From assembly GCF_003667345.1 (NCBI RefSeq), contig NZ_RCWF01000003.1:62001-126000 (forward strand): 64,000 nucleotides of DNA, in the 5' to 3' direction. The notes beneath the pieces are model-generated. The model saw only the letters and a list, made by a program, of their open reading frames with translations. It ran no database searches and was not told where the DNA came from. This document shows, in pieces, positions 17,895 through 25,770 of this stretch. Each line of letters begins with the position of its first letter. Positions within the stretch are counted from its first letter, which is position 1. A program made the translations under genes and the position numbers. The stretch comes from Poseidonibacter antarcticus (lineage in GTDB: Bacteria > Campylobacterota > Campylobacteria > Campylobacterales > Arcobacteraceae).

Positions 17895-18573
17895 TTCAAT
17901 CAAATTAAAATCACTTAGTAGATTTATGCAAATACTTGATGGAACTTTTCCCTCAGGTGTTTTTGTACATTCTTTTGGGCTAGAACCTCATATTGTAAAA
18001 GAAAAAGTAAAAGATATTGATAGTTTAAAAATATATCTTAAAAACTTGATTATTGACCAATATTCTAAAATGGAGTTTGTTTATGTTCAAAAAACATATA
18101 AATATTTATATGAAAATAAATTAGCTTTACTTAAAAAACTTGATAATGAAATTTCTTCATATCTTACATACGAGTATGCAAAAGCATCAAGAGATATTGG
18201 ACATAATTATTATGTTCAAATCAAAGATACTCTTTTAAAAGATGAAGTAAAAGAGTATTTTTCTTTTATAGAAAATAAGAAAAGTGATGTAAATGAATTA
18301 GTTGTACTAGCTTCATATGCGTATGATTTAGATATTAGTATTGAAAATTTTATTGTTATGTGGACTAAGAAAAATCTTATAAATATTGCAGCAACTACAC
18401 TTAAGATATCAAGAATCAAACCCTCTCAAGTACAAAAGATGCTTTTTGAGTTTGATGAAATATTAGAAAATATAGATTTTAATTTTGATAGTAAAATTAC
18501 AAATTTTAATCCACTATTTGAAGAGATAATTTTTGAACATAAAACACTAGAACCAAAAATGTTCGTTACATAA
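17869..18573 (+). CDS. ureF: Urease accessory protein UreF
   Basis: The 234-residue all-helical protein matches UreF, which with UreG and UreD/H forms the complex that inserts nickel into urease. The conserved FMQILDGTFPSGVFVHSFGLE near residue 20 is the family signature (DxxFPxGxFxHSxGLE). It overlaps ureE by 26 bases and ends 13 bases before ureG. The start ATG is within the ureE C-terminal codons; a shorter start is possible. Confidence 0.92.
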   Translation: MEKHITHTNSIKLKSLSRFMQILDGTFPSGVFVHSFGLEPHIVKEKVKDIDSLKIYLKNLIIDQYSKMEFVYVQKTYKYLYENKLALLKKLDNEISSYLTYEYAKASRDIGHNYYVQIKDTLLKDEVKEYFSFIENKKSDVNELVVLASYAYDLDISIENFIVMWTKKNLINIAATTLKISRIKPSQVQKMLFEFDEILENIDFNFDSKITNFNPLFEEIIFEHKTLEPKMFVT

Positions 18574-18586
18574 AAGGAAACAATAA

Positions 18587-19174
18587 ATGAGTTTAAAAAT
18601 AGGAATAGCAGGACCTGTAGGAAGTGGAAAAACTTCACTAATTGAAACTGTTACAAATATATTAAAAGATAAATACAAAATAGGTATTGTTACAAATGAT
18701 ATTTATACAACAGAAGATGCAAATTATCTGAAACAAACACTTGATTTACCATCAGAGCAAATTATTGGAGTAGAAACGGGTGGTTGTCCACATACTGCAA
18801 TTCGTGATGATATTTCTATGAATTTAAAAGCTGTTCAGGAATTAGAAGAAAAGTTTAATCCTGATATTATTTTTGTAGAAAGTGGTGGAGATAATTTGAG
18901 TGCTACTTTTTCTTATGAATTAATTGATTATTATATGTATATAATTGATACTGCACAAGGTGCTGATATTCCAAGAAAAAAAGGTGCAGGTTTACTTTTT
19001 TCTGATTTATTAGTTGTAAATAAAACAGATTTAGCTCCATATGTTGGAGTTGATTTAAAATCAATGGAAGAAGATGTAAAAGCAAATAGAAAAAATAAAC
19101 CTTATGTTTTTATATCAAATAAAGATGAAAAAAGTCTAGCTCAAGTTTTAGAGTGGATTGAAGCATTATCTTAA
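18587..19174 (+). CDS. ureG: Urease accessory GTPase UreG
   Basis: The 195-residue SIMIBI-class GTPase powers nickel transfer to urease. Visible motifs are the P-loop [12 protein letters not shown] at about residues 8-19, the CPH nickel site in [14 protein letters not shown], the switch region [12 protein letters not shown] and the guanine-specificity NKTD. Length is standard. An AAAGGAAA ribosome site precedes the ATG. A LysE-type gene starts immediately after its stop. Confidence 0.97.
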   Translation: MSLKIGIAGPVGSGKTSLIETVTNILKDKYKIGIVTNDIYTTEDANYLKQTLDLPSEQIIGVETGGCPHTAIRDDISMNLKAVQELEEKFNPDIIFVESGGDNLSATFSYELIDYYMYIIDTAQGADIPRKKGAGLLFSDLLVVNKTDLAPYVGVDLKSMEEDVKANRKNKPYVFISNKDEKSLAQVLEWIEALS

Positions 19175-19175
19175 T

Positions 19176-19787
19176 ATGGATTCATTTGCCCAATTAGCCT
19201 TATGGTTTGCAGTAATATTTCCACTAGTATTTAGTGCAGGTCCTGGAAATGTACTTTGTGCAGTTTGCGGAGCGACAAATGGATTTAGACAATCAATTCC
19301 TTTTATACTAGGTCTTAATTTAGTATATACATCGTATGCCCTATTAGCAGGTTTTGGACTAAGTGCAATTCTTAGTGCTTATCCTAGGGTGTTTATTTTT
19401 GTTCAAATACTTGGAGTAGCGTATATTTTTTGGCTAGGTTATAAGTTTTTACTTCGTAAAGATATACAAAGAAAAGAAGGAAAAACAAAACTTAGATTTA
19501 TTGATGGAGTTATTTCACAAGCTTTAAATATAAAGGGAATTACAATTGTAATAACAATGTATTCACAGTTTTTAAATCCTGAAAATTCAATTGTATATGA
19601 AGTACTTACTCTTAGTTTTTCGCTATTGCTTTTAAACTTATTTACTCATATGACTTGGTCTTATGGAGGTTCTTGGATGGCACAAAAATTTGCATCATCT
19701 TATGCAGTTGAATTACAAAGTAAAATATTTGGTGGGATGTTGATTTTTATATCTTTTTGGTTGTTGTATCAAGCTATTTATTCTTAG
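19176..19787 (+). CDS. LysE/RhtB-family exporter
   Basis: About 203 residues with six hydrophobic segments and the LysE-family N-terminal pattern (FPLVFSAGPGNVLCAVCGATNGFRQSIPFILG split over residues about 14-45). Members export amino acids or related small molecules across the inner membrane. A TTG at 19158 would extend it into ureG, but the ATG at 19176, two bases after the ureG stop, is preferred. It is probably co-transcribed with ureG and followed by a terminator. The substrate cannot be told from the sequence. Confidence 0.85.
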   Translation: MDSFAQLALWFAVIFPLVFSAGPGNVLCAVCGATNGFRQSIPFILGLNLVYTSYALLAGFGLSAILSAYPRVFIFVQILGVAYIFWLGYKFLLRKDIQRKEGKTKLRFIDGVISQALNIKGITIVITMYSQFLNPENSIVYEVLTLSFSLLLLNLFTHMTWSYGGSWMAQKFASSYAVELQSKIFGGMLIFISFWLLYQAIYS

Positions 19788-19795
19788 ATTTAAAG

Positions 19796-19828
19796 ATACA
19801 AGGAGTGAGATAACTCCTCGTATTTTTT
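19796..19828 (+). terminator. Rho-independent terminator after the urease/LysE operon
   Basis: Arms ATACAAGGAGT and ACTCCTCGTAT pair with a single mismatch around a 6-base loop and are followed by TTTTTT. It lies between the convergent lysE-type and spy-like genes. Confidence 0.8.
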
Positions 19829-19836
19829 AGATTATA

Positions 19837-20334
19837 CTATTTTTGACCGTTGTGATTTTTACCATGATTCATTCTTTTTTCCATCATAGCCATTCTTTTT
19901 TCTGCTTTTAAATCCATAAGAACTTTAAATTGTTCTTTTTGTTTTGATGTTAAAACATTATAAACTCTATCTATCATTTCAGCTTTTAATTCAATTTTGT
20001 TATCTCTTTTTTCTTTCATAATTTGAATGAATTTTGCTTTGTCAAATGAATTACTTGTAAATGCAACATTTGGAGTAACTCTTTTTTTCATTAAATCTTG
20101 TTTGATTTGTCTAATTTGTTTATGTTGATCTGTTGTTAAGTTTAATTGTCTTATCAATGACAATGGACCTTTCTGACCTTTCATTTGACCTTTTTTCATA
20201 TGTCTATGACAAGATTGTTTATCACTGTTCATACCTTTTTTCATCATACCTTGACCTTGGTCATTACCTGCTGCATAAACACCTGTACTTAATACTGCTG
20301 CTAAAGCTGTTGCTATTAATAATTTTGTTTTCAT
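19837..20334 (-). CDS. Spy/CpxP-like periplasmic LTxxQ protein
   Basis: A 165-residue protein with a signal peptide (MKTKLLIATALAAVLSTGVYA) and two LTxxQ motifs (LTTDQ, LTSKQ), the signature of the Spy/CpxP family of small helical periplasmic proteins that include a refolding chaperone and metal-responsive members. It is rich in Lys, Met and His, especially in the first 50 mature residues (GMMKKGM, CHRHMKKGQMKG) and the tail (KRMNHGKNHN), which suggests metal contact. It is transcribed from an extended -10 promoter with direct repeats upstream. Confidence 0.82.
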   Translation of the reverse strand: MKTKLLIATALAAVLSTGVYAAGNDQGQGMMKKGMNSDKQSCHRHMKKGQMKGQKGPLSLIRQLNLTTDQHKQIRQIKQDLMKKRVTPNVAFTSNSFDKAKFIQIMKEKRDNKIELKAEMIDRVYNVLTSKQKEQFKVLMDLKAEKRMAMMEKRMNHGKNHNGQK

Positions 20335-20361
20335 TTGAAATCCTTTATTTTTTATACTGAA

Positions 20362-20369
20362 ATTATAAC
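20362..20369 (-). promoter_or_regulatory. Extended -10 promoter of the spy-like gene
   Basis: On the minus strand TGTTATAAT reads towards the spy-like gene about 28 bases before its ATG, an extended -10 element with no obvious -35 box. Confidence 0.55.
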
Positions 20370-20400
20370 AGTAAGGCTTTAATCATTTATAAATCTTATC

Positions 20401-20437
20401 TTAACGGTATATTAACAGATGAATTTATTATATTAAC
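20401..20437 (-). promoter_or_regulatory. Three phased GTTAA direct repeats upstream of the spy-like gene
   Basis: On the minus strand GTTAA occurs three times, with starts 11 and 21 bases apart (TTAAC at 20401, 20412 and 20433 on the plus strand). The spacing of one and two helical turns, upstream of the -10 box, is the usual layout of an OmpR/PhoB-type response-regulator site. Confidence 0.4.
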
Positions 20438-20454
20438 CTTGATATATTTTGATT

Positions 20455-22443
20455 TTAAACCTTCTCAATTTTCACAGCTGAATGATTATAATCAGGTTGT
20501 AAGGAATCTTTATCTAATAAATCACTTGTTAGGTAGTTTACTTCTCTATTGCTTATTGGCACAAAGATTGTGTCTATTCTGATTCTATCTGTTAGTTGTG
20601 CCTTTGAATTAATTTCACCTCTTATTGAAGATATTTTTATAATATCACCGTCTTTTATATTTAAATTTTTTGCATTTTTGGGATGAATTTCACAAAAGTC
20701 TAAATCTTTAAATCTTAGAAGAGTTTTAGGTAAATTTGTTTTTGTTCCACTATGCCATTGATCTCTTGTTCTTCCTGTTAAAAGAATTAGTGGATATTCT
20801 AAATTTGTTTTTTCCGAAAGTAGTTTATTTTCTACAAAATGTAGATTTGCTTTTTTATTTTCAGTAAAGAATTGTTTATTTGCTCTAATATCTTCTCCCC
20901 AAATAAAAGGTTTATTTCCTAAATCTTTATAAGAAATTTCGCTCATATTTAAATGAGGGTTTAATTTTGTCATTTCTTGATACTCTTCAAAAATCTCTTG
21001 AGGATTTTGAAAATTAAACTCTTCTTTAAAACCTAACTCTTGTGCAATTAACTGAAAAATTTCCCAGTCAGGTTTACAGTCTATTGAAGTTCTTGTAAGT
21101 CTTTCTTGTTTTGTAATTGTTCTATCAAGATTTGTTTGTGTTCCTTCTTTTTCACCCCATGGAGCAGCAGGAAGTCTTATATGTGAGAATTTTGCGGTTT
21201 CAGAATTTTCATAAGCATTTATTTCTATAACCAATGGAATTTCTTTGATAAGTCTTTCTACTTTATTTCTATTTGGTAAGTGATAAACAGGGTCTGTATG
21301 ACATACTATTAATACATCAAGTTTTGCTTCCATCATTTGCGTTGCTGTCAAACCAGGTTTATTATCAATATTTTTAGTATTCCAAAATTGGGACACTTTT
21401 TTAATAGCTTCTTTATCAAATCCAAAATGCACAGCAAGCATAGTTGAAAGTCCACCAACTTCTCTTCCACCCATTGCATTTGGTTGTCCTGTAAGTGAAA
21501 AAGGTCCATTTCCCTTTTTAAATATTTTTCCAGTTAATAAATGTGTATTAATTAATGCAAGGTTCTTATCAACTCCTTGTGAAGATTGATTTAATCCCAT
21601 TGTCCACGCACTTATAATATTTGGTGAACTTTTATAAAGTGTCCAAAATTCTTCAAATTGTTCTTTTGATAAACCTGTTCTTTTTAATAGTTTTGTTACG
21701 GGAACTCTTTTAAATTTATTTTTTAAAAGTTCATAGTTATTTACATAATTTGAAATAAACTCTTCATCTACTAGATTTTCATCAATTATTCTTTTTGAAA
21801 CAAGATTAAAAAAATCAATATCACTATTTGGTCTTAAAGGAAGATGTAAATCAGCAATTTTTGCAGTATCTGTAAATCTAGGGTCAATTACGATTATTTT
21901 TAATCCAGCTTTTTTGGCTTTTTTTATACGGTTATGAAATACTACATGAGCTTCAGCAGTATTTGCACCTGCTAAAATCAATAAATCAGCATGATGAACA
22001 TCTTCCATTCTAACAGGAACATAATCAATTCCAAAAGCTTTTTTATGTGCAGTTACTGCACTTGACATACATGTTCTACTATTTGTATCTACATTATTAG
22101 TACCTATAAAACCTTTTCCAAGTTTATTGGCTATATAATAATCTTCAGTAAGTAACTGTCCTGATAAATAAATCCCAATTTTTTCTTTTGATGTAGTTTT
22201 AATTTTTCCAGATATAAGCTTGATTGTATCTTCCCATGATGACACCTTGTATTCATCATTTATATTACTTCTTTTTACTGGTCGTAATAATCTTGTTGGT
22301 GTTTGTATACTTATAAGTTCTGAAATACCTTTTGAACAAAGTTTTCCTTCATTTACGGGATAAGCCACATCTCCTAAAAGTTTATTTTCTTCAAATTCTA
22401 TTCCACAACCAACACCACAATAACCACAAACTGACTTTATCAT
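20455..22443 (-). CDS. Assimilatory-type nitrate reductase, molybdopterin subunit
   Basis: The 662-residue protein is a molybdopterin bis-MGD oxidoreductase. The N-terminal [4Fe-4S] ligands are C6, C9, C13 and C36, and C125 in NSRTCMSSAV is the expected molybdenum ligand, as in Nas/Nap-type nitrate reductases. There is no twin-arginine signal, so it is cytoplasmic. Absence of a Tat signal, shortness, and the adjacent nitrate transporter point to assimilatory nitrate reductase (NarB/NasA-NasC type) rather than periplasmic NapA. The C-terminal 2Fe-2S extension found in some NasC proteins is missing, as in cyanobacterial NarB. A formate dehydrogenase-like role is less likely. No nitrite reductase is in the window. 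Confidence 0.85.
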   Translation of the reverse strand: MIKSVCGYCGVGCGIEFEENKLLGDVAYPVNEGKLCSKGISELISIQTPTRLLRPVKRSNINDEYKVSSWEDTIKLISGKIKTTSKEKIGIYLSGQLLTEDYYIANKLGKGFIGTNNVDTNSRTCMSSAVTAHKKAFGIDYVPVRMEDVHHADLLILAGANTAEAHVVFHNRIKKAKKAGLKIIVIDPRFTDTAKIADLHLPLRPNSDIDFFNLVSKRIIDENLVDEEFISNYVNNYELLKNKFKRVPVTKLLKRTGLSKEQFEEFWTLYKSSPNIISAWTMGLNQSSQGVDKNLALINTHLLTGKIFKKGNGPFSLTGQPNAMGGREVGGLSTMLAVHFGFDKEAIKKVSQFWNTKNIDNKPGLTATQMMEAKLDVLIVCHTDPVYHLPNRNKVERLIKEIPLVIEINAYENSETAKFSHIRLPAAPWGEKEGTQTNLDRTITKQERLTRTSIDCKPDWEIFQLIAQELGFKEEFNFQNPQEIFEEYQEMTKLNPHLNMSEISYKDLGNKPFIWGEDIRANKQFFTENKKANLHFVENKLLSEKTNLEYPLILLTGRTRDQWHSGTKTNLPKTLLRFKDLDFCEIHPKNAKNLNIKDGDIIKISSIRGEINSKAQLTDRIRIDTIFVPISNREVNYLTSDLLDKDSLQPDYNHSAVKIEKV

Positions 22444-22478
22444 TTTTTATGCCTTACTTTACAATTTAATATTAATTA

Positions 22479-22495
22479 TACATAGTTTTTATGTA
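22479..22495. repeat. Dyad upstream of nitrate reductase gene
   Basis: TACATA-GTTTT-TATGTA, perfect 6-base arms with a 5-base spacer, lies 36 bases before the nitrate reductase start in a 91-base gap. It may be an operator; its half-site differs from that of the amtB palindromes. Confidence 0.3.
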
Positions 22496-22534
22496 AAATT
22501 AAGTAATATCTATCTAATTACTAGACACCTTCAA

Positions 22535-24157
22535 CTAATTATTTAAAAATAAAATAAAATTTATTAATAGAGAAATTCCAAATGCAACTTTATAAACAAT
22601 CAATGGATTTCTTTTTAATAATGGAGTATTTTTATTAAAAAAAGCTGATACTTTTTGAGGATTATCAAATTCAAATTTCATTAGTGAATAATTTGAATAC
22701 CTTAAATCTTGATCTACACAAGTGGATCTTAATATAATACTTTCTAACCAAAGAGGAATATTTTTATTATATTTTTGAGGAAGTTTCACATCTTTAAAAC
22801 TAAGGTTCTGAAAAGGTTCTATTTCTCCATATGGGAATTTTTGTGTTAATGATTCATATAATGTAACACCAATTGAATAAAGTTCAGTTTTTTCATTTAT
22901 TGCACTTTCTTGAAATCTTTCTGGTGCAAGATAAGAAGGAGTTCCAGCTTTATTAGTAAGTGAAAAAATTTCAGTAATTGAACCAAAATCTATAACTTTA
23001 AAAATTCGTTTTCCATCTCTTTGCATTACAATAATATTTTCAGGTTTAATATCACCATGAACAAGGTTAAATTTTAAAAGATATTGACTCATTGAAAGTA
23101 GAGTTTTAGCTAGGTTAATTGATTCTTCAATTGATAAGGTTCTTTTCTTTAGATATTGTTTTAGTGTGATACCTTCAAGTTTTGTCATTATATAATATCG
23201 TGCAGTTCTTTGTTTGGGTACTACTGATTTAGGGAAAAATCCAGCTTTTAGCCTTTTTGCATTCCAAACTTCTTTTATATATAAATCTAGGATTTCTTCA
23301 TTTTCTAATGCTTCATATGGTGCAAATTTTATTACATATTCTTTAGAATTCTTTTCACATATCCAAGTTCGGTCATTTTGTATTAATGATAATGTTAATT
23401 TATAACCGTCAATTACATCACCTTTTTGTAATTTTTCTGGGATATTAAGAGGTAAATCTTTAAACTTTTGAATTTCATCTATTTCATTTATTTCTAAAAT
23501 TACTGCAGTTGTATCATCTGGCAAATTTTCTTCAACAAGCGAGCTAGCTTTTTTTACAATATTATATGCACCATTAACTAGATATTTTGACAACATGTTC
23601 TCACTCATTAAAGAATATAATCCATCACTACACATTAGGATTTTATCATTTTTATGAATATTATTTTCAAAGTAAAATACTTCAACATCATCAGAAATTC
23701 CAATAGCTTCACTTAGAACACTGGGCATTCCTTCTTCATTATGATCATGTGAAAGTTGTGTTAATTGATTATCTCTAAATAAATATATTCTAGTATCACC
23801 AACATTTGCAGCGTATAATCTATTTCCTTTTATTACACAAATTGTTACAGTAGTTACTATTTCAGCTCTTTCATAATCTTGAATTGATTGGGCATATAAA
23901 ATAGAGTTAATTGATTTTATAAAAGTTTTAATTGCTTTTTCCATACTCCAAGCTTTTGGAATATTTTTAAAGTTTGTAATTAGATGATTTGTAACTTTTT
24001 TTGCAGCTAATGCTCCTTCATCAGCAGAACCAACTCCATCACAAACTACTGCTATTGTTAAATCATTAAATTGTTTAATTTCATAGTAGTCCTCACCTGT
24101 TAGCTCTTGTCTTTTTGCTAGTGAAAACCCTGATGTTGTTATAGTTGCTTTACTCAA
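22535..24157 (-). CDS. PP2C phosphatase-Ser/Thr kinase fusion, membrane anchored
   Basis: A 540-residue two-domain signalling protein. Residues about 1-225 are a PP2C phosphatase with metal-binding D40 (VVCDGVGS), D178 (CSDGL) and D215 (DDTTAV). Residues about 250-510 are a Hanks-type kinase with K277 (VIKFA), catalytic D369 (HGDIKPEN), DFG at 390-392 and APE at 411-413; the glycine-rich loop is degenerate. One hydrophobic helix ends the protein (about 518-538), so it should be anchored with both domains in the cytoplasm. The same fusion neighbours nitrate transporter and nitrate/nitrite reductase genes in other proteobacteria. Start is TTG with an AAAGG site. Substrates are unknown. Confidence 0.9.
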   Translation of the reverse strand: MSKATITTSGFSLAKRQELTGEDYYEIKQFNDLTIAVVCDGVGSADEGALAAKKVTNHLITNFKNIPKAWSMEKAIKTFIKSINSILYAQSIQDYERAEIVTTVTICVIKGNRLYAANVGDTRIYLFRDNQLTQLSHDHNEEGMPSVLSEAIGISDDVEVFYFENNIHKNDKILMCSDGLYSLMSENMLSKYLVNGAYNIVKKASSLVEENLPDDTTAVILEINEIDEIQKFKDLPLNIPEKLQKGDVIDGYKLTLSLIQNDRTWICEKNSKEYVIKFAPYEALENEEILDLYIKEVWNAKRLKAGFFPKSVVPKQRTARYYIMTKLEGITLKQYLKKRTLSIEESINLAKTLLSMSQYLLKFNLVHGDIKPENIIVMQRDGKRIFKVIDFGSITEIFSLTNKAGTPSYLAPERFQESAINEKTELYSIGVTLYESLTQKFPYGEIEPFQNLSFKDVKLPQKYNKNIPLWLESIILRSTCVDQDLRYSNYSLMKFEFDNPQKVSAFFNKNTPLLKRNPLIVYKVAFGISLLINFILFLNN

Positions 24158-24213
24158 TTGATAACCTTTATATATTTATATTAAGATTCTAAAAAAGAGT
24201 CTTAATATAAATA

Positions 24214-24237
24214 TAAAAAGAGCCTAAGCTCTTTTTA
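24214..24237 (-). terminator. Terminator after nitrate transporter gene
   Basis: A perfect 9-base stem (AAAAAGAGC / GCTCTTTTT) with a 4-base loop directly follows the transporter stop codon on the minus strand and ends in T residues. A second weaker dyad (TTAAGA/TCTTAA) lies at 24181-24206. Reading through would reach the kinase-phosphatase gene, so this may be an attenuator within an operon. Confidence 0.7.
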
Positions 24238-25515
24238 TATTCTACCACCTGCTTGTACTCCCCAAGTAGTTCTCCATCTAGTTTTAACAAATGAAATACC
24301 AGAAATTGCAACAATTACAACAATTGCGAAGATTAAGAATCCAGCTGTATATCCATCAAATGCACCTTTTGACCAACCAAGAGTTTTGATTAATGCAGTA
24401 CCACCAAGTCCACCAGCACATCCTACAATACCAGTCATAATACCAATATCTTTACCAAATCTTTGAGGAACAAGTTGGAACACCGCACCATTTGCCATAC
24501 CAAGATTTGCCATGATTAAGAATAAAACGAAAATAGCAAGAGCAAAAGGTAATTGTATTGTTGCATTTATAATTGCTAATAAAGCAACCGTTCCATAAAA
24601 GAAATAAAGTGATTTAACACCACCAATTTTATCAGCTACTGCTCCACCAACTGGTCTTAAAACTGCACCTGCAAAAATACATAAAGCACCAAAGTATCCA
24701 GCAATTACTTTAACATTTGATTCATCTAATACATCAAGACCAAATGCTGACATATCTACTTGATATGTATTCATTAAATAAACTTTCATATATCCAGCAA
24801 ATCCTACAAATCCACCAAATGAAACAGCATAGAATAAACAGAACCACCATGTATCTTTATCTTTTAAAAGTTTAACATAATCTTTTAATTTCTTTGGATT
24901 CTTTTTATATACTTCTTCTGGAGCATCTTTTGCTAAGAATAAATAAGCGATAAATACAATAATTGCCATTACTGCACCAACACCAAATACTGAAGCCCAT
25001 CCCCAAATTTCTGCAATTTTTGGAGCAAATAAGAAGTCAATAACAACACCAATATTACCAGCACCCGCAATACCTAAAACAACACCTTGAAGTTTTGGTG
25101 GATACCATTGACCAGCTTGTGGAAGTGCAACTGCGAATGATGCTCCTGCAAAACCAAGACCAAGTGCTACAACTAATAATGCGTTATATGTAATACTTTC
25201 ACCTTGAAAGAATGCAGTTAATAAAGCTGCGATAACAATTGCTTGTGAAATAAGTGCAGTAGTTTTTGCACCGATTTTATCAACACCAAATCCAAGTAAT
25301 ATTCTTAATATTGCTCCTGAAAGAATTGGAAGAGAAAGTAAAGTAGCTTTTTCACCTGCTGTCATAATATGTCCAGTTAAAGCTAATGCTTCAGCTATTT
25401 CTGTACTAAGAGGACCTAGCATTGTCCAAACCATAAAACTCATATCGAAATAAAGAAAAGCCATAAACAACGTTGGAGCGTGACCTTTTCCTTTTAAATC
25501 TTTAAATCCTGCCAT
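24235..25515 (-). CDS. Nitrate/nitrite MFS transporter (NarK/NasA type)
   Basis: A 426-residue major facilitator protein with 12 hydrophobic segments. FYFDMSFMVWTMLGPL in helix 1, the loop LLGFGVDKIGAKT and the nitrate-signature glycine-rich runs GLGFAGASFAVALPQ (helix 5 region) and GIVGCAGGLGGTAL (helix 11 region) match the NarK/NasA family. With the assimilatory-type reductase two genes downstream, nitrate uptake is the likely role. A 255-base gap lies upstream, with a -10-like TATACT and a degenerate copy of the amtB palindrome. Confidence 0.92.
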   Translation of the reverse strand: MAGFKDLKGKGHAPTLFMAFLYFDMSFMVWTMLGPLSTEIAEALALTGHIMTAGEKATLLSLPILSGAILRILLGFGVDKIGAKTTALISQAIVIAALLTAFFQGESITYNALLVVALGLGFAGASFAVALPQAGQWYPPKLQGVVLGIAGAGNIGVVIDFLFAPKIAEIWGWASVFGVGAVMAIIVFIAYLFLAKDAPEEVYKKNPKKLKDYVKLLKDKDTWWFCLFYAVSFGGFVGFAGYMKVYLMNTYQVDMSAFGLDVLDESNVKVIAGYFGALCIFAGAVLRPVGGAVADKIGGVKSLYFFYGTVALLAIINATIQLPFALAIFVLFLIMANLGMANGAVFQLVPQRFGKDIGIMTGIVGCAGGLGGTALIKTLGWSKGAFDGYTAGFLIFAIVVIVAISGISFVKTRWRTTWGVQAGGRI

Positions 25516-25533
25516 TTTTATTCCTTTAATGTA

Positions 25534-25539
25534 AGTATA
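25534..25539 (-). promoter_or_regulatory. Putative -10 box of nitrate transporter
   Basis: TATACT on the minus strand lies 19 bases before the transporter ATG, preceded by a CTTA sequence. No -35 box is evident. Confidence 0.4.
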
Positions 25540-25580
25540 AGATTATTGTATTTGTTTTTTGAAATTATCCACTATTTTGA

Positions 25581-25599
25581 ATGTATATTAAATAATCAA
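25581..25599. promoter_or_regulatory. Degenerate amtB-type palindrome upstream of nitrate transporter
   Basis: ATGTATA-N5-TAATCAA matches the TTGTATA-N5-TATACAA sites of the amtB promoters at 11 of 14 arm positions. Its centre is 51 bases from the putative -10 box, about one helical turn more than the 40-41 at the amtB genes. The rest of the 25516-25770 gap is AT-rich with nothing else recognised. Confidence 0.3.
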
Positions 25600-25770
25600 T
25601 TAGAAAAGTCATCGATCAATAATCATAAATTTAATGTAATATTAAGAATAAAATATTAATTTATAAGATAAATATAAAGTATTTAAAATATTTTTGATAA
25701 TTATTATGAGAAATTAAGTTTGAAATATATATTGTAAGTTTCTTCAAAGAAGGAGGATTAATTATTTATC

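Noticed and set aside
19158-19175. TTG start of the LysE-type gene inside ureG
   Set aside because: The ATG at 19176 immediately after the ureG stop gives the normal family N-terminus.
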